Below are positions 42,849-51,584 of a stretch of DNA of 64,000 nucleotides, piece after piece. The notes under the pieces are model-generated. The model had not been told where the DNA came from. It saw nothing but the letters and a program-made list of their open reading frames with translations, and ran no database searches. Where the stretch lies: the NCBI RefSeq assembly GCF_004208415.1, contig NZ_CP035758.1, positions 5,580,001 to 5,644,000 on the forward strand, written 5' to 3'. This DNA comes from Ktedonosporobacter rubrisoli (GTDB lineage: Bacteria > Chloroflexota > Ktedonobacteria > Ktedonobacterales > Ktedonobacteraceae). Each line of letters begins with the position of its first letter. The first letter of the stretch is position 1. The position numbers and the translations under genes were made by a program.

Positions 42849-43532
42849 ATGCAGGACGAAACGAAAGTAGAGAGAGAGAGACATGTGCTGACCCTTGCAC
42901 CAGGCGATCAGTTGACGGGTCTCAGTGTCTTTCAGATTGATCAACCACACCAGCACATCCTAGTTCAGGTCGCAGAAGTGACCGCCAGGCAGGGAAAAGC
43001 GCATGCAGGCATCCAGGGCTGCGCCATCTTTCGTGCTCTTGGCAAAGGCGATGTGGCAGTGTTGACTCAATGGCTGAGCCAGGGAGCCTGCACTCAGGCC
43101 GAGCCGACCCTCCTCAAGCCACCTGAGCAGGATCTGTACCAGGTCGTCTGGAATGATCATATCAGCGGCCAACGGACTTCACGTATTGCTCTAGAGGATG
43201 GGCTTTTTCACTTCATCAATGTCTTCCGCCTGACGCCGAGGAAACGCCATGAGTTCATCCAATATTTTCAGCATCTCTCTCGCATTGTGCGGGTGCAACC
43301 AGGATATATCTCCTCGAATCTGCTGATCAGCCTGGATGGATTCCACGCGGTGAATGTCGGGCAGTTCCAAACCCAACACGATTTCCAGGCGATGCTCCGA
43401 AAGCCTCGCGTGGCTATGGGTTTCGCTCAGGGAGTCCTGCGCCGAATTGTGCCGGGGCCACCGCGTTTACGTCAGTACGCCTTGGTGATGGTGTCCTTGT
43501 CTGACACCGCTCACATGGAGCAAACAGGGTGA
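42849..43532 (+). CDS. tandem antibiotic-biosynthesis-monooxygenase (ABM) domain protein
   Basis: 227 residues from the ATG at 42849, behind AGAGGAGG. Two ABM-like dimeric alpha/beta-barrel halves can be seen: residues about 20-115 and about 120-215, the second containing FHFINVFRLTPRKRHEFIQYFQHLSRIVRVQPGYISSNLLISLDG. Such proteins include cofactor-less monooxygenases of quinone-like substrates (ActVA-Orf6 type), but many are uncharacterised. Regulated by the divergent TetR. Confidence 0.75.
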   Translation: MQDETKVERERHVLTLAPGDQLTGLSVFQIDQPHQHILVQVAEVTARQGKAHAGIQGCAIFRALGKGDVAVLTQWLSQGACTQAEPTLLKPPEQDLYQVVWNDHISGQRTSRIALEDGLFHFINVFRLTPRKRHEFIQYFQHLSRIVRVQPGYISSNLLISLDGFHAVNVGQFQTQHDFQAMLRKPRVAMGFAQGVLRRIVPGPPRLRQYALVMVSLSDTAHMEQTG

Positions 43533-43553
43533 AAGAGAACGACGCTCGAACTC

Positions 43554-44126
43554 TCATGTGTGTATTGCCCAGGTTGTCCCTTGCCCGATCCACCAGGAGC
43601 CTTTTGACGCACGCTTGATGCGGAGGGACGTGTGAGAGGGGAACGAAATGGTTTCCCCTCGAACCGTGGCTTTTCTAGTGACACCACACTCAGGACACTG
43701 GAGTTTCTCAACCCTTGTCGCTGTTAATTGCGCAGGCCGAAGTGCCATAACAGCCCCTGAGAAGGAGCAGTTCTCTGTACTCCCTGTGCGAAGCTGTTCA
43801 CCGACTTCAAGCCGTACTGGTTGTTGTTCGCCGATGCGAGATCCCTGGGTCATCTCCGACGCTGCCTGCGCTGGCACTGTTTGTTCTTGGACAGTTGCTC
43901 CATCCATATTCATCCCCAGTAACGCCCACAAGTGTTGCCACCGACTCGCTGTGTAATGCAGTTCTTGTTCGCCAGCCGCTGCCTCCAGGGCCATACTTTC
44001 ACATTGAGCAATGGGGAGGGCGCATTCGGCAATCCGCTCAAAGAGGAGTTTGGTCTGCCCAGCGGCGATGGTTGCTGCCAATGCTCTCACTAACCAGTCT
44101 TTCAAGACCCTAATACAACCGAGCAT
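43554..44126 (-). CDS. hypothetical protein, possibly partial
   Basis: 190 codons with no recognised domain. A late LQCPECGVTRKATVRGE hints at half of a zinc ribbon; the rest is Ala/Gln/Glu-rich. No good ribosome-binding site precedes the ATG at 44126. It sits between the ABM gene and an insertion sequence, so it may be a decayed piece of mobile DNA or a lineage-specific gene. Low confidence. Confidence 0.35.
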   Translation of the reverse strand: MLGCIRVLKDWLVRALAATIAAGQTKLLFERIAECALPIAQCESMALEAAAGEQELHYTASRWQHLWALLGMNMDGATVQEQTVPAQAASEMTQGSRIGEQQPVRLEVGEQLRTGSTENCSFSGAVMALRPAQLTATRVEKLQCPECGVTRKATVRGETISFPSHTSLRIKRASKGSWWIGQGTTWAIHT

Positions 44127-44414
44127 GTCTTCATGGGTATGATCTCCCTCACGGAAATGTCTTGCGAAAAGTGGACCACAGAGAAGGCAAAAAACCTAGT
44201 TTTGACCCATATCCAAGATCGATAGTCCGCCATTTTCTGTGAAAAAGAGCCGTATGTTCGAGAAATGGACCACAGGACACATTATGGTTCAAAGAAAGTG
44301 CCACACACAGATATGCGTCAAAACGAGGACTGACTTGATTTTGCGAGGAACGTCAAGCAAGGATGAGAGCCAGATGGTGGACGGCATATGTGTCACTGGC
44401 GAGGACAAAGAGAT
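44127..44414. other. flank of the insertion sequence
   Basis: About 290 bp with two direct copies of a TGGACCACAG core (44172-44181 and 44265-44274) and TTTTGACCCATATCC at 44200-44214. Non-coding. Confidence 0.45.
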
Positions 44415-44455
44415 GGTTCATACACAGCTTTGATGAAAACAGCGATTGCTTGCTT
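44415..44455. repeat. left terminal inverted repeat of the IS
   Basis: Matches the reverse complement of 46302-46342 at 40 of 41 positions. Confidence 0.85.
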
Positions 44456-44521
44456 TTGATAGATAGAGAAGCAATGATATACTCTTCGTGAAAAATCGCT
44501 CACATGCACGAGGAGTTGACG

Positions 44522-46264
44522 ATGGAAGGGACAACACTGCTCCCTCTTCCCGAAGGATTGCGAATGACAGAGCTTCGTCATCAGGAAAACGTATTGATTG
44601 TTGAGGTGCTTTCAGAGCAGGCACGAGTGCGATGCCCACTCTGCGGGCAGGAGTCAACTTCAGTACATAGCCGCTATCTACGCAGACTCAAGGATGTCCC
44701 CTGTGGCGGGCAGGCGGTTTGCCTCCATCTGAGAGTCCGTAAGTTCTTTTGCCAGAACCAGCAGTGCTCGCGCCATATTTTCACAGAGCGCCTGCCTAAC
44801 TTTGTGGAACCCTGGGCGCAGATGACATACCGTCTGGTTCAAGCACTTCAAGCCATTGGGCTAGCTACATCGGGAAGTCTAGGAGCACGGCTTGCCTCGC
44901 GGTTGGGAGTTGCTACCTCATGGATGACCATTCTGCGCCGCGTTATGGCTCTTGCGACGCCTGATCCCCACTCGGTTACAACTCTGGGCATCGACGATTT
45001 TTCGTTTAAACGTGGGCGCAAATTCGGGACCATTCTTGTGGATTTAAGCACTCACCAGGTGATCGACCTGCTCCCGGAACGCTCTGCCGAGAGTGCTGCT
45101 GAATGGCTGCGTCGCTATCCAGAAATTCAGTACATAAGTCGGGACCGTGGCAAGGATTACGCGCAAGGCGCGAATTCAGGAGCACCGCAGGCAACCCAAA
45201 TCTCGGATCGCTTTCACCTCATGCAAAACTTTGTCAAAGCTGTCGAGGCAGAAGTTGAGCGCTGTTACAAGTACATTCAACAGGCTCCCTCTCCTGATTT
45301 AAAAGATCCAAACTCAGGGCAACGAACTTCCGATAGCGACGAAGCAGATTACCTTTCAGGTAATAAACAAGAGATGTTTGAACAGGTCAAAGACCTCCTA
45401 GCACATGGGCATTCAGCCGCAGAGGTTGCCAAACAATTTGCCATTCCAGTACGCCGGGTCTATCACTGGAAAGCCAGAGAGGACTATCCTGCGGGTGAAG
45501 TAAAACGTACGAAACGTGCTGACCTCCTGGAGCGATGCGAGCACATACATCAGTTGCGGGCAGCAGGCTTTTCAAATCAAGAGATTGCCGAGCAACTTGC
45601 CATAAGTGAGCGAACGGTGCGACGCTGGCAAAAAAGACGAGTCGATGGTACGATCAATCAACCCAGGAGAAAACGGAGCGGCAGCTTCGGTCCTTATGCT
45701 CCTTATGTTCTCTCTCGTTGGCAGCAGGGGGAATGGTCTGTCGACCGCATTTTCCAGGAAATCCAAGCACAAGGCTTTTCAGGTTCTGTGCGCACTGTCT
45801 ATCGATTTGTGAAGCCTCTGCGTCAAGACTTTATGCCCCTGCCGCATCCTCCACCTAGAGTCACTAGCCGAGTAACTATCCAGAATGCAACCTGGCTCTT
45901 GGTTCGTCCCTCTGAAAGTCTCAAGGCTGATGAGAAGGCCGATCTGGAGGAATTGTGTCATGCAAGTCCTGAGCTAGCAACACTCTCTCTCCTTGCCCAA
46001 TCCTTTGGGAAAATGGTTCGCGGGCGAGAAGGGCATCGGCTCGCAGATTGGATGAAACAGGTGAGAGAGAGTTCTTTGCGTCATATCAAACGTTTCGCTA
46101 GCGGACTGCAACGGGATCAGGCGGAAGTCCTGGCAGGGCTGACACACAGCTTTTCCAATGGACAGGTAGAGGGCTTCGTCAATAAGCTCAAACTCATCAA
46201 GAGGCAGGGCTATGGACGCGCTTTATTCCGGCTGCTACGGCAATGTATGCTCCATACTCTTTAA
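44522..46264 (+). CDS. ISL3-family transposase with extra HTH region
   Basis: 580 residues from the ATG at 44522 (GAGGAG upstream). The N-terminus has a zinc ribbon (CPLCGQES...FFCQNQQC), then an HTH, then the DDE domain: first Asp in LGIDDFSFKRG, second in YISRDRGKDYAQG, Glu in SNGQVEGFVNKLK. Between the second Asp and the Glu there is an insert of about 200 residues that carries two more HTH units (SAAEVAKQFAIPVRRVYHW and SNQEIAEQLAISERTVRRW). This longer form is a sub-branch of ISL3. The frame is intact, so the element may be active. Confidence 0.93.
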   Translation: MEGTTLLPLPEGLRMTELRHQENVLIVEVLSEQARVRCPLCGQESTSVHSRYLRRLKDVPCGGQAVCLHLRVRKFFCQNQQCSRHIFTERLPNFVEPWAQMTYRLVQALQAIGLATSGSLGARLASRLGVATSWMTILRRVMALATPDPHSVTTLGIDDFSFKRGRKFGTILVDLSTHQVIDLLPERSAESAAEWLRRYPEIQYISRDRGKDYAQGANSGAPQATQISDRFHLMQNFVKAVEAEVERCYKYIQQAPSPDLKDPNSGQRTSDSDEADYLSGNKQEMFEQVKDLLAHGHSAAEVAKQFAIPVRRVYHWKAREDYPAGEVKRTKRADLLERCEHIHQLRAAGFSNQEIAEQLAISERTVRRWQKRRVDGTINQPRRKRSGSFGPYAPYVLSRWQQGEWSVDRIFQEIQAQGFSGSVRTVYRFVKPLRQDFMPLPHPPPRVTSRVTIQNATWLLVRPSESLKADEKADLEELCHASPELATLSLLAQSFGKMVRGREGHRLADWMKQVRESSLRHIKRFASGLQRDQAEVLAGLTHSFSNGQVEGFVNKLKLIKRQGYGRALFRLLRQCMLHTL

Positions 46265-46301
46265 CCCTTGCTCTCGGTTGAGTCTGAAAGGAGAGCAAGA
46301 T

Positions 46302-46342
46302 AAGCAAGCAATCGCTGTTTTCACCAAAGCTGTGTATGAACC
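46302..46342. repeat. right terminal inverted repeat of the IS
   Basis: Partner of 44415-44455; the terminal TGAACC is followed by the flank CGATTGTC. Confidence 0.85.
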
Positions 46343-46545
46343 CGATTGTCAAATCACACCAGAAAAGCGGGATTATAGACGGGAGGCCAATTCATCAGCG
46401 CGGCACCGAACACAAATATTTTCTATACTTCTCTATTCGTAACTGAAATCATCTTAATCAAGTCAAACTATTGTAAATTATGCTAAAATATGCTAGATTC
46501 AATTTATAGCAACTAAACAATACCATATATTATCAGGAGGAGATC

Positions 46546-47208
46546 ATGGAACAACGATTACTGACCACTGAAGAGGTTGCAGAGTTCCTACGCCTCGATG
46601 TTGCCACGGTGAGAAAGCTAGTGAGCCGCGAACAGTTGGTAGCTTACCGGATCGCCGGGGAATATCGCTTCATGAAGGAAGATGTCGAAAGCTTCGTCAA
46701 GAGTCAACGCGTTATGGGCAAGAAAGAGCTACAGAAAAATTCCAAAGGTCCCTTTGAGCGCTTCACCGCACGTGCTGGTCAGGTTCTGTCGCTAGCGAGC
46801 ACAGAAGCAAAACGCTATCACCAGCGCATGGTTAGCCCAGAACACATTCTGCTTGCCATTGTTTCCGAAGGGGAAGGTGTTGCCGCAAAAGCCCTCGCAG
46901 AACTGACCATTTCAGCCGAGCAGATCCGCCAGCACGTAGAAAAGCTCTCGCCTGCAGGAGAGGAGTCAGCGCCTGCACCAGCGGGATTAGGTCAGAAAAG
47001 CAAAGAGGTAATCACCTTAGCCGTAGAAGAAGCCAATGGTTTGAGCCATCATTATGTCGGAACAGAACATCTGCTTCTGGCATTACTTCGTGTCAATGCC
47101 CTGGCCAGGCGTGCCTTGAACGAGCTAGGTATCTCCTACGACAAAGCTCACGAACAGATCGTACGCCTTCTTGCTTCCGAGGATGGGAATCGCTCCTCAC
47201 CTGCATAA
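46546..47208 (+). CDS. excisionase-type HTH fused to a double Clp-N domain
   Basis: 220 residues. Residues about 3-52 are an HTH_17 unit (LLTTEEVAEFLRLDVATVRKLVSREQLVAYRIAGEYRFMKEDVESF). Residues about 68-215 hold two Clp-N repeats (FTARAGQVLSLASTEAKRYHQRMVSPEHILLAI and KEVITLAVEEANGLSHHYVGTEHLLLALL), like the N-terminal domain of ClpC, but no AAA+ module follows. AGGAGGAG precedes the ATG. Clp-N domains bind adaptors, phospho-arginine or substrates, so this may be a DNA-binding protein that answers to proteolysis or protein damage (inference). Confidence 0.85.
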   Translation: MEQRLLTTEEVAEFLRLDVATVRKLVSREQLVAYRIAGEYRFMKEDVESFVKSQRVMGKKELQKNSKGPFERFTARAGQVLSLASTEAKRYHQRMVSPEHILLAIVSEGEGVAAKALAELTISAEQIRQHVEKLSPAGEESAPAPAGLGQKSKEVITLAVEEANGLSHHYVGTEHLLLALLRVNALARRALNELGISYDKAHEQIVRLLASEDGNRSSPA

Positions 47209-47289
47209 TGAGGCGGTAACCTGCGCTCCCATACCAATGTGTCATGCGCCCACTTTCAGCCCTCATAACAAGTATTTTGCGCTCCCAAC

Positions 47290-47384
47290 TGTTGAGTTGG
47301 GCTGCGAGCTTCGTATATTTCTTTCCTGCCAACAGCTCAATCGTAGTACTAATTCCACTTACATTCTATTACCCGCCACTACCC
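47290..47384. repeat. dispersed repeat, locus D
   Basis: About 95 bp matching 51163-51258 (shared blocks TGTTGAG, TATATTTCT, CTGCCAACAG and ACATTCTATT). Lies between the HTH-ClpN gene and the minus-strand kinase-like gene. Confidence 0.7.
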
Positions 47385-47990
47385 TCAGTCTGCTTGAACG
47401 GCTTCTTGCCAATTGGCTGGCAGTTGGGAAACCCACACCTGAGTCATCCGTGGAGTCTGCAAGCGAATGATATCGAGATGTGCCCAGGTTGGATCATGCT
47501 GTGCCGCAAGGTAGCTCTTGCGCCTTTCTGAAGAGGTTTTGATCACCCAGGCAAGAAGAGAATCGCGAGCCAGCAGGGACCTCACAAGCGTTCCCCGGTT
47601 CCCATTCCAGAGTTCTTCGCCAGTCAAGCTGTGACGAACGCTTCGCCAGACAAGGCGCGGCACAACCACTCGTAGAGGGTAGTCAAGCCACACGACGGTA
47701 TCCGCTCGCCCCCAGATGAGATCGCGTACGGCGTCGTAATTCCCATCGGTGATCCAGCACTCTGCATCGAGCACTTGAGCAACCCGTTCTCGAAACAGAT
47801 GCGGTGAAACTCTTGTCCAATTGGCATCCCAGTACAGAGCATCCAACTCCACATGTGGCAGACCGAGCCGTCGCGCCAGTTGCCGTGCCAGCGTGGTTTT
47901 GCCAGAACCCTCCACACCAACAATGACAAGGCGCTGCAAACGTGTGAAAGCCGGAGGCGAGGAAGAATGTGGTGCATGCGTATCGCCCAT
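47385..47990 (-). CDS. P-loop kinase-like (topology-modulation/FlaR-type) protein
   Basis: 201 residues from the ATG at 47990 after AAAGGATAAGT. The Walker A motif VIVGVEGSGKTTLARQLARRLG (about residues 21-42), then LPHVELDALYWDANW, WITDGNY and VVWLDYPLRVV are typical of the adenylate-kinase-like topology-modulation family. It probably phosphorylates a nucleotide or small molecule. Alone on its strand. Confidence 0.82.
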   Translation of the reverse strand: MGDTHAPHSSSPPAFTRLQRLVIVGVEGSGKTTLARQLARRLGLPHVELDALYWDANWTRVSPHLFRERVAQVLDAECWITDGNYDAVRDLIWGRADTVVWLDYPLRVVVPRLVWRSVRHSLTGEELWNGNRGTLVRSLLARDSLLAWVIKTSSERRKSYLAAQHDPTWAHLDIIRLQTPRMTQVWVSQLPANWQEAVQAD

Positions 47991-48477
47991 ACTTATCCTT
48001 TCTGGATCATGCAAGAGAATATGTGAGATATGAGTATAGCAGATAAGAAGACTTCTGTCACTTATTCTGCTCTTTGAAGCATAACAGGCTGTTTTATTAC
48101 AGGCTCATCATCCTAAAGAGTGATGGATGGGTTCATTACTCACCATCATAGCTGCTCAGAATTGGCAAGCAGGGATTTTGAAAATTGCGATACCCATAGG
48201 CTTGTCACATCAACGCTTTGGTGCAATTGTTTTTGCCCTCGACAGAGCCCTTGGAAAGGCGAGCAGGCAAAAAGTGAAAAAGTTAGTAATAGAAATATCT
48301 ATTAAGTTCCTTATCAATCTGCAGAAAGCAAAAAGCTGTTTCTTCATGAGCTTGACGAAACAGTGGATAAAGATGTAATGTAACAAAGGAGGCAGTTGTA
48401 TATAAAATACCAAAAGAAGAGAGCTAGTGAAGATGATATCTGTTGAAAGAAAGTGGAAAAATGAAAGGAGAGGCTAA
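47991..48477. other. intergenic region
   Basis: About 490 bp. One open frame at 48127-48378 has no ribosome-binding site or domain. Nothing supported. Confidence 0.4.
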
Positions 48478-48849
48478 ATGCCACGAAAGCGATCCCCAGG
48501 TTATTATGTGATCGCCCTTTTCTGTATACTCGGCTGCGTCGCACTCTTGCAAAGAGCATTTGGGCTGCTGTGGCTAGCACTGTTGCTGACGATACCGTTA
48601 GCGCTCTTACTGCTTGCTCCTCCGTCTGTACTTCATCGCCTGGGGCTGATGGCAGGAAATGTGAAGCGAGCATTTCGGCGTCGTCGCCAACCGTTCGTTC
48701 AAGATATGTACAGCGAAGAACAATCCTATGAACAAGGGTATCAGGCCAATTTGCACGATCCAGTGCAACAACAGCCAATCCTACAAGATTCTTTCGAAAC
48801 TCCACAAGCACACTACCCACAACAGCTTCCCCCAATGCGTGGAGAATAG
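48478..48849 (+). CDS. small membrane protein with YEQGY tail
   Basis: 123 residues. Two hydrophobic helices (residues about 8-26 and 29-48) are followed by a basic turn (KRAFRRRRQPF) and a Gln/Pro/Tyr-rich tail (SEEQSYEQGYQANLHDPVQQQ). The tail shares YEQGY with the larger membrane protein at 27305-28060. AAAGGAGAGG precedes the ATG. Function unknown. Confidence 0.7.
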   Translation: MPRKRSPGYYVIALFCILGCVALLQRAFGLLWLALLLTIPLALLLLAPPSVLHRLGLMAGNVKRAFRRRRQPFVQDMYSEEQSYEQGYQANLHDPVQQQPILQDSFETPQAHYPQQLPPMRGE

Positions 48850-49086
48850 CGAAGCGGGTTTACCAAAGAAATTACTACTTGCACTTTTGCCACGCTTGAT
48901 CCTTTCTCCAACGCGCTCGATTGTCCCCCTGCTAAGGAACTCTAGCCAATCTAATTAGGATTACCCATACTCTTTACCACTATCTCTTAGCGCTATCTTG
49001 ATTGAAGCAACTATATAAAATATACTATACAAAGCATGCAAACAAACAGAATACAAGCTTTGTCCTAACACACAGAAAGGATTCGT

Positions 49087-50319
49087 GTGATAGCCTTGAA
49101 TATATCAACTCCACCCAGCTTACAAGACGCTCTCTCTCCTCAACATCTCGATAATCCCTATCTCATTTATCAGCGCTTACGCGAGAACGATCCTGTTTAT
49201 TGGGATAACAAAACACATGCATGGATTATCACAGGGTATGAGTACGCCATGATGATCTTACGCGATGCTCGCTGTTCCTCGCAACGTTCGCTCCTGTCCC
49301 TCAGGAGCATGTCTGAGCAACGCCTGCAGCAGATGGCGCCAGTCCTCTCAGTCCTCTCCAGACAAATGATCTTTATTGATCCACCTGACCATACGCGCCT
49401 GCGCAGGCTGGTCAACAAAGCCTTTACACCTGCGAGAGTCGAGATGATGCGCGCATTCATTCAACAACTGGTTAACCAACTCCTGGACACCCTCCAGGAA
49501 AAAGAGCACGTCGAAATTGTTAACGACTTCGCTTTTCCAATTCCAGCAACCGTTATCGCCCAACTTCTGGGAGTCCCGACCAATGATCAAAAACAATTTG
49601 CGACCTGGACCGACGCTTTTGGAGTATTGCTGGATGGTTCACCTCATACGGAGGAAGAGATGATGCAAGCGCTTTCTCTGGTTGCGGATTTCCTTGATTA
49701 CTTTCGCCATCTTATTGCCGAGCGCCGTAATGCTCCACAGAACGATTTGATACAGGCCTTGCTCGTGACAGAAGAGCAGGGGGAAGTGCTGAGCGAAGAA
49801 GAGATCATTGGAAACTGCCTGTTACTATTCGCCGCCGGTCATGGGACCACGATCTATGGCATCAGTAACGGACTCTTTGCCCTGCTCCAACACCCGGATC
49901 AACTCCGTGCTGTGCAAAGCGATCCTTCCCTGATGACAGCAGCCGTGCAGGAACTTTTGCGCTATGAGAGCCCGGTTCAAGTCACCTCCAGACAAGCCAG
50001 AGAAGCTTTTATGCTTGGGAATAGACAGATCGCTGCTGGGGATCGGCTCATAGTTCACCTGGGGGCTGTCAACCATGATCCAGCCCAATTTCAGGAGCCA
50101 GACCAGCTTGACGTGCGGCGCTTTGCCTCACGAAATCTCGCGTTTGGGCATGGAATCCATTTCTGCCTGGGTTCTCCTCTGGCTCTCCTAGAAATAGAGA
50201 TCGCTCTTACCACGCTGCTTACACGTTTCCCCAAAATTCAACTCACTTCCCAAACCCCACAATGGCATCCAGTACTCTCTTTTCGCCATCTTGTGGAGCT
50301 TCCCGTGAACTTACAGTAG
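49087..50319 (+). CDS. cytochrome P450
   Basis: 410 residues, soluble bacterial CYP. Heme-binding loop FGHGIHFCLGSPLALLE (Cys ligand near residue 359), the ExxR of helix K in QELLR, and helix I FAAGHGTTIYG. The usual acidic residue before the Thr pair (AGHETT in many relatives) is Gly here, so the proton-relay acid is missing. FIDPPDHTRLRRLVNKAFTP is the C-helix region. GTG start after AAAGGATTC. Ferredoxin and reductase genes are not adjacent. Substrate unknown; perhaps tied to a secondary-metabolite or xenobiotic pathway. Confidence 0.92.
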   Translation: MIALNISTPPSLQDALSPQHLDNPYLIYQRLRENDPVYWDNKTHAWIITGYEYAMMILRDARCSSQRSLLSLRSMSEQRLQQMAPVLSVLSRQMIFIDPPDHTRLRRLVNKAFTPARVEMMRAFIQQLVNQLLDTLQEKEHVEIVNDFAFPIPATVIAQLLGVPTNDQKQFATWTDAFGVLLDGSPHTEEEMMQALSLVADFLDYFRHLIAERRNAPQNDLIQALLVTEEQGEVLSEEEIIGNCLLLFAAGHGTTIYGISNGLFALLQHPDQLRAVQSDPSLMTAAVQELLRYESPVQVTSRQAREAFMLGNRQIAAGDRLIVHLGAVNHDPAQFQEPDQLDVRRFASRNLAFGHGIHFCLGSPLALLEIEIALTTLLTRFPKIQLTSQTPQWHPVLSFRHLVELPVNLQ

Positions 50320-50442
50320 AGCATCCTGCTTGCTCTGATAGTTGGTCAGTGTAGCCTCGGCCAGCGCGTAAAGCAGGCGATAAAATCGTCTATAGGTTTG
50401 CTTGAGCCTGGCTACCATTATGGGATGAAGTAAAGAAATTGG

Positions 50443-50710
50443 GGAGCGCCAAACTGAGGCTTTGCGCGTAAACCAGGGAAGAGCGTAAGAAGTGACTGGC
50501 ATGCTCTCTACGCCTCCCTTTCTCCCCAGCATCAGCACATTTGACCCGCTTCACTGATTACGCCACGATTACAGATTGTTACCAGACTGTTACCCACACG
50601 TAACACTTTGTTACTTCCTCGTAACAGTTTGTTAACAGGCCATGATTACGTATGAATGCACAGTTACATTCTGTTACCTGCACATTCCATCTTGTTACTG
50701 GATGTTACGC
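50443..50710. repeat. dispersed repeat, locus B (longest copy)
   Basis: The first part (50443-50519) matches locus C at 54455-54531; 50537-50596 matches locus A; the last part shares GTTAC words and CAGTTTGTTA-(A)CAGGCCATGAT with locus E. So this copy links the others into one family of about 270 bp. Located between the P450 and thioredoxin genes. Confidence 0.75.
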
Positions 50711-50763
50711 GGCGCTGGCAAGGCGGAAGCGGGTCACGATCATCCTCGCCGCATGCTCTTGTC

Positions 50764-51090
50764 TTAACCCAGTGCTTGTGCAGACTTGAGAAGATTCTCC
50801 AATCCTTTAGGATTTGCTCCTACCAGGTCTCCTACCTTCTGTCCATTCTTAAAAACTATGAAAGTGGGCATGGCTCGTATGCCGACCTCCTGGGAAATCT
50901 TCTCTTGCGCATCTACATCGACCTTATAAAAATCTATCATACTAAACTCTGCCATACCGCTGAATTTTTCAAAAATGGGTGAGATCGCTCTACAAGGGGC
51001 ACACCATGTGGCCCAAAAATCGATGGCACACGGTCTCCCACTATTAATCACGCTCTGAAACTCCGTAAAGCTATTGATCGGTTGTACCAT
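50764..51090 (-). CDS. trxA: thioredoxin
   Basis: 108 residues of the thioredoxin fold. Active site FWATWCAPCRAISP (Cys pair at about residues 29 and 32; WCAPC instead of WCGPC), the buried Asp in CAIDFWA, and the cis-Pro in IRAMPTFIVF. Reduces disulfides, and could in principle re-reduce NrdA. The MauE-like system is far away, so no direct link. The only obvious thioredoxin in the window. Confidence 0.92.
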   Translation of the reverse strand: MVQPINSFTEFQSVINSGRPCAIDFWATWCAPCRAISPIFEKFSGMAEFSMIDFYKVDVDAQEKISQEVGIRAMPTFIVFKNGQKVGDLVGANPKGLENLLKSAQALG

Positions 51091-51162
51091 TGTTTTCTCC
51101 CTCGCTCAAACATTTCTTTTTCCAGTATATCAAGTCGCCAAACCAGGTACCTGGTGCCCTCG

Positions 51163-51310
51163 TTTGTTGAGCCAGGCGGGGAGCATCATATATTTCTCTC
51201 CTGCCAACAGGCACAACCGTAGTATACCTCACAGATACATTCTATTGCCCATCATTACTCGTACGTAACAAAGTGTTACTTTCACATTACAGTTTGTTAC
51301 CAGGCCATGA
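51163..51310. repeat. dispersed repeat, locus E
   Basis: 51163-51258 matches locus D (47290-47384); 51260-51310 carries GTAACAAAGTGTTAC and the CAGTTTGTTACCAGGCCATGAT tail shared with locus B. Confidence 0.7.
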
Positions 51311-51335
51311 TCTTGGAACCGTTACACCACCATTT

Positions 51336-51363
51336 CTCCCACGAATTGCGCGATTCGTGGGAG
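51336..51363 (+). terminator. perfect 11-bp hairpin
   Basis: CTCCCACGAAT pairs exactly with ATTCGTGGGAG around a 6-nt loop. It follows the repeat and precedes the GNAT gene by about 220 bp; no T run, so a leader structure is as likely as a terminator. Confidence 0.4.
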
Positions 51364-51584
51364 TCTGTAGCGAGCAGACGTCAATGGCCTTCATACCTGG
51401 CCTACGATATGGTATCCTGTCATTGGTAAACTAGCCAGGAAGGAGAAAAAGCGCAAAATGGTCCATTCTTGCCCTGAGGAGGCGATGTGGGCATTTCATC
51501 TGACTCGCCTCTCCTTATTTTCAGTCAACAACGAGAGGGCTCAAGCGGTTTGGCGCTCGTCTCAACATCAAGAGGAGAATCCCT

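Larger units (their letters stand above)
44415..46342 (+). mobile_element. ISL3-family insertion sequence, complete
   Basis: About 1.93 kb bounded by 41-bp terminal inverted repeats (44415-44455 and 46302-46342) with one mismatch; each starts GGTTCATACACAGCTTTG inward. One transposase gene fills it. The 8-bp flanks do not match, so no target-site duplication is visible; the copy may have recombined or lost it. Confidence 0.85.

Noticed and set aside
48127..48378. 83-codon frame
   Set aside because: No RBS and no recognisable features; AT-rich intergenic DNA.
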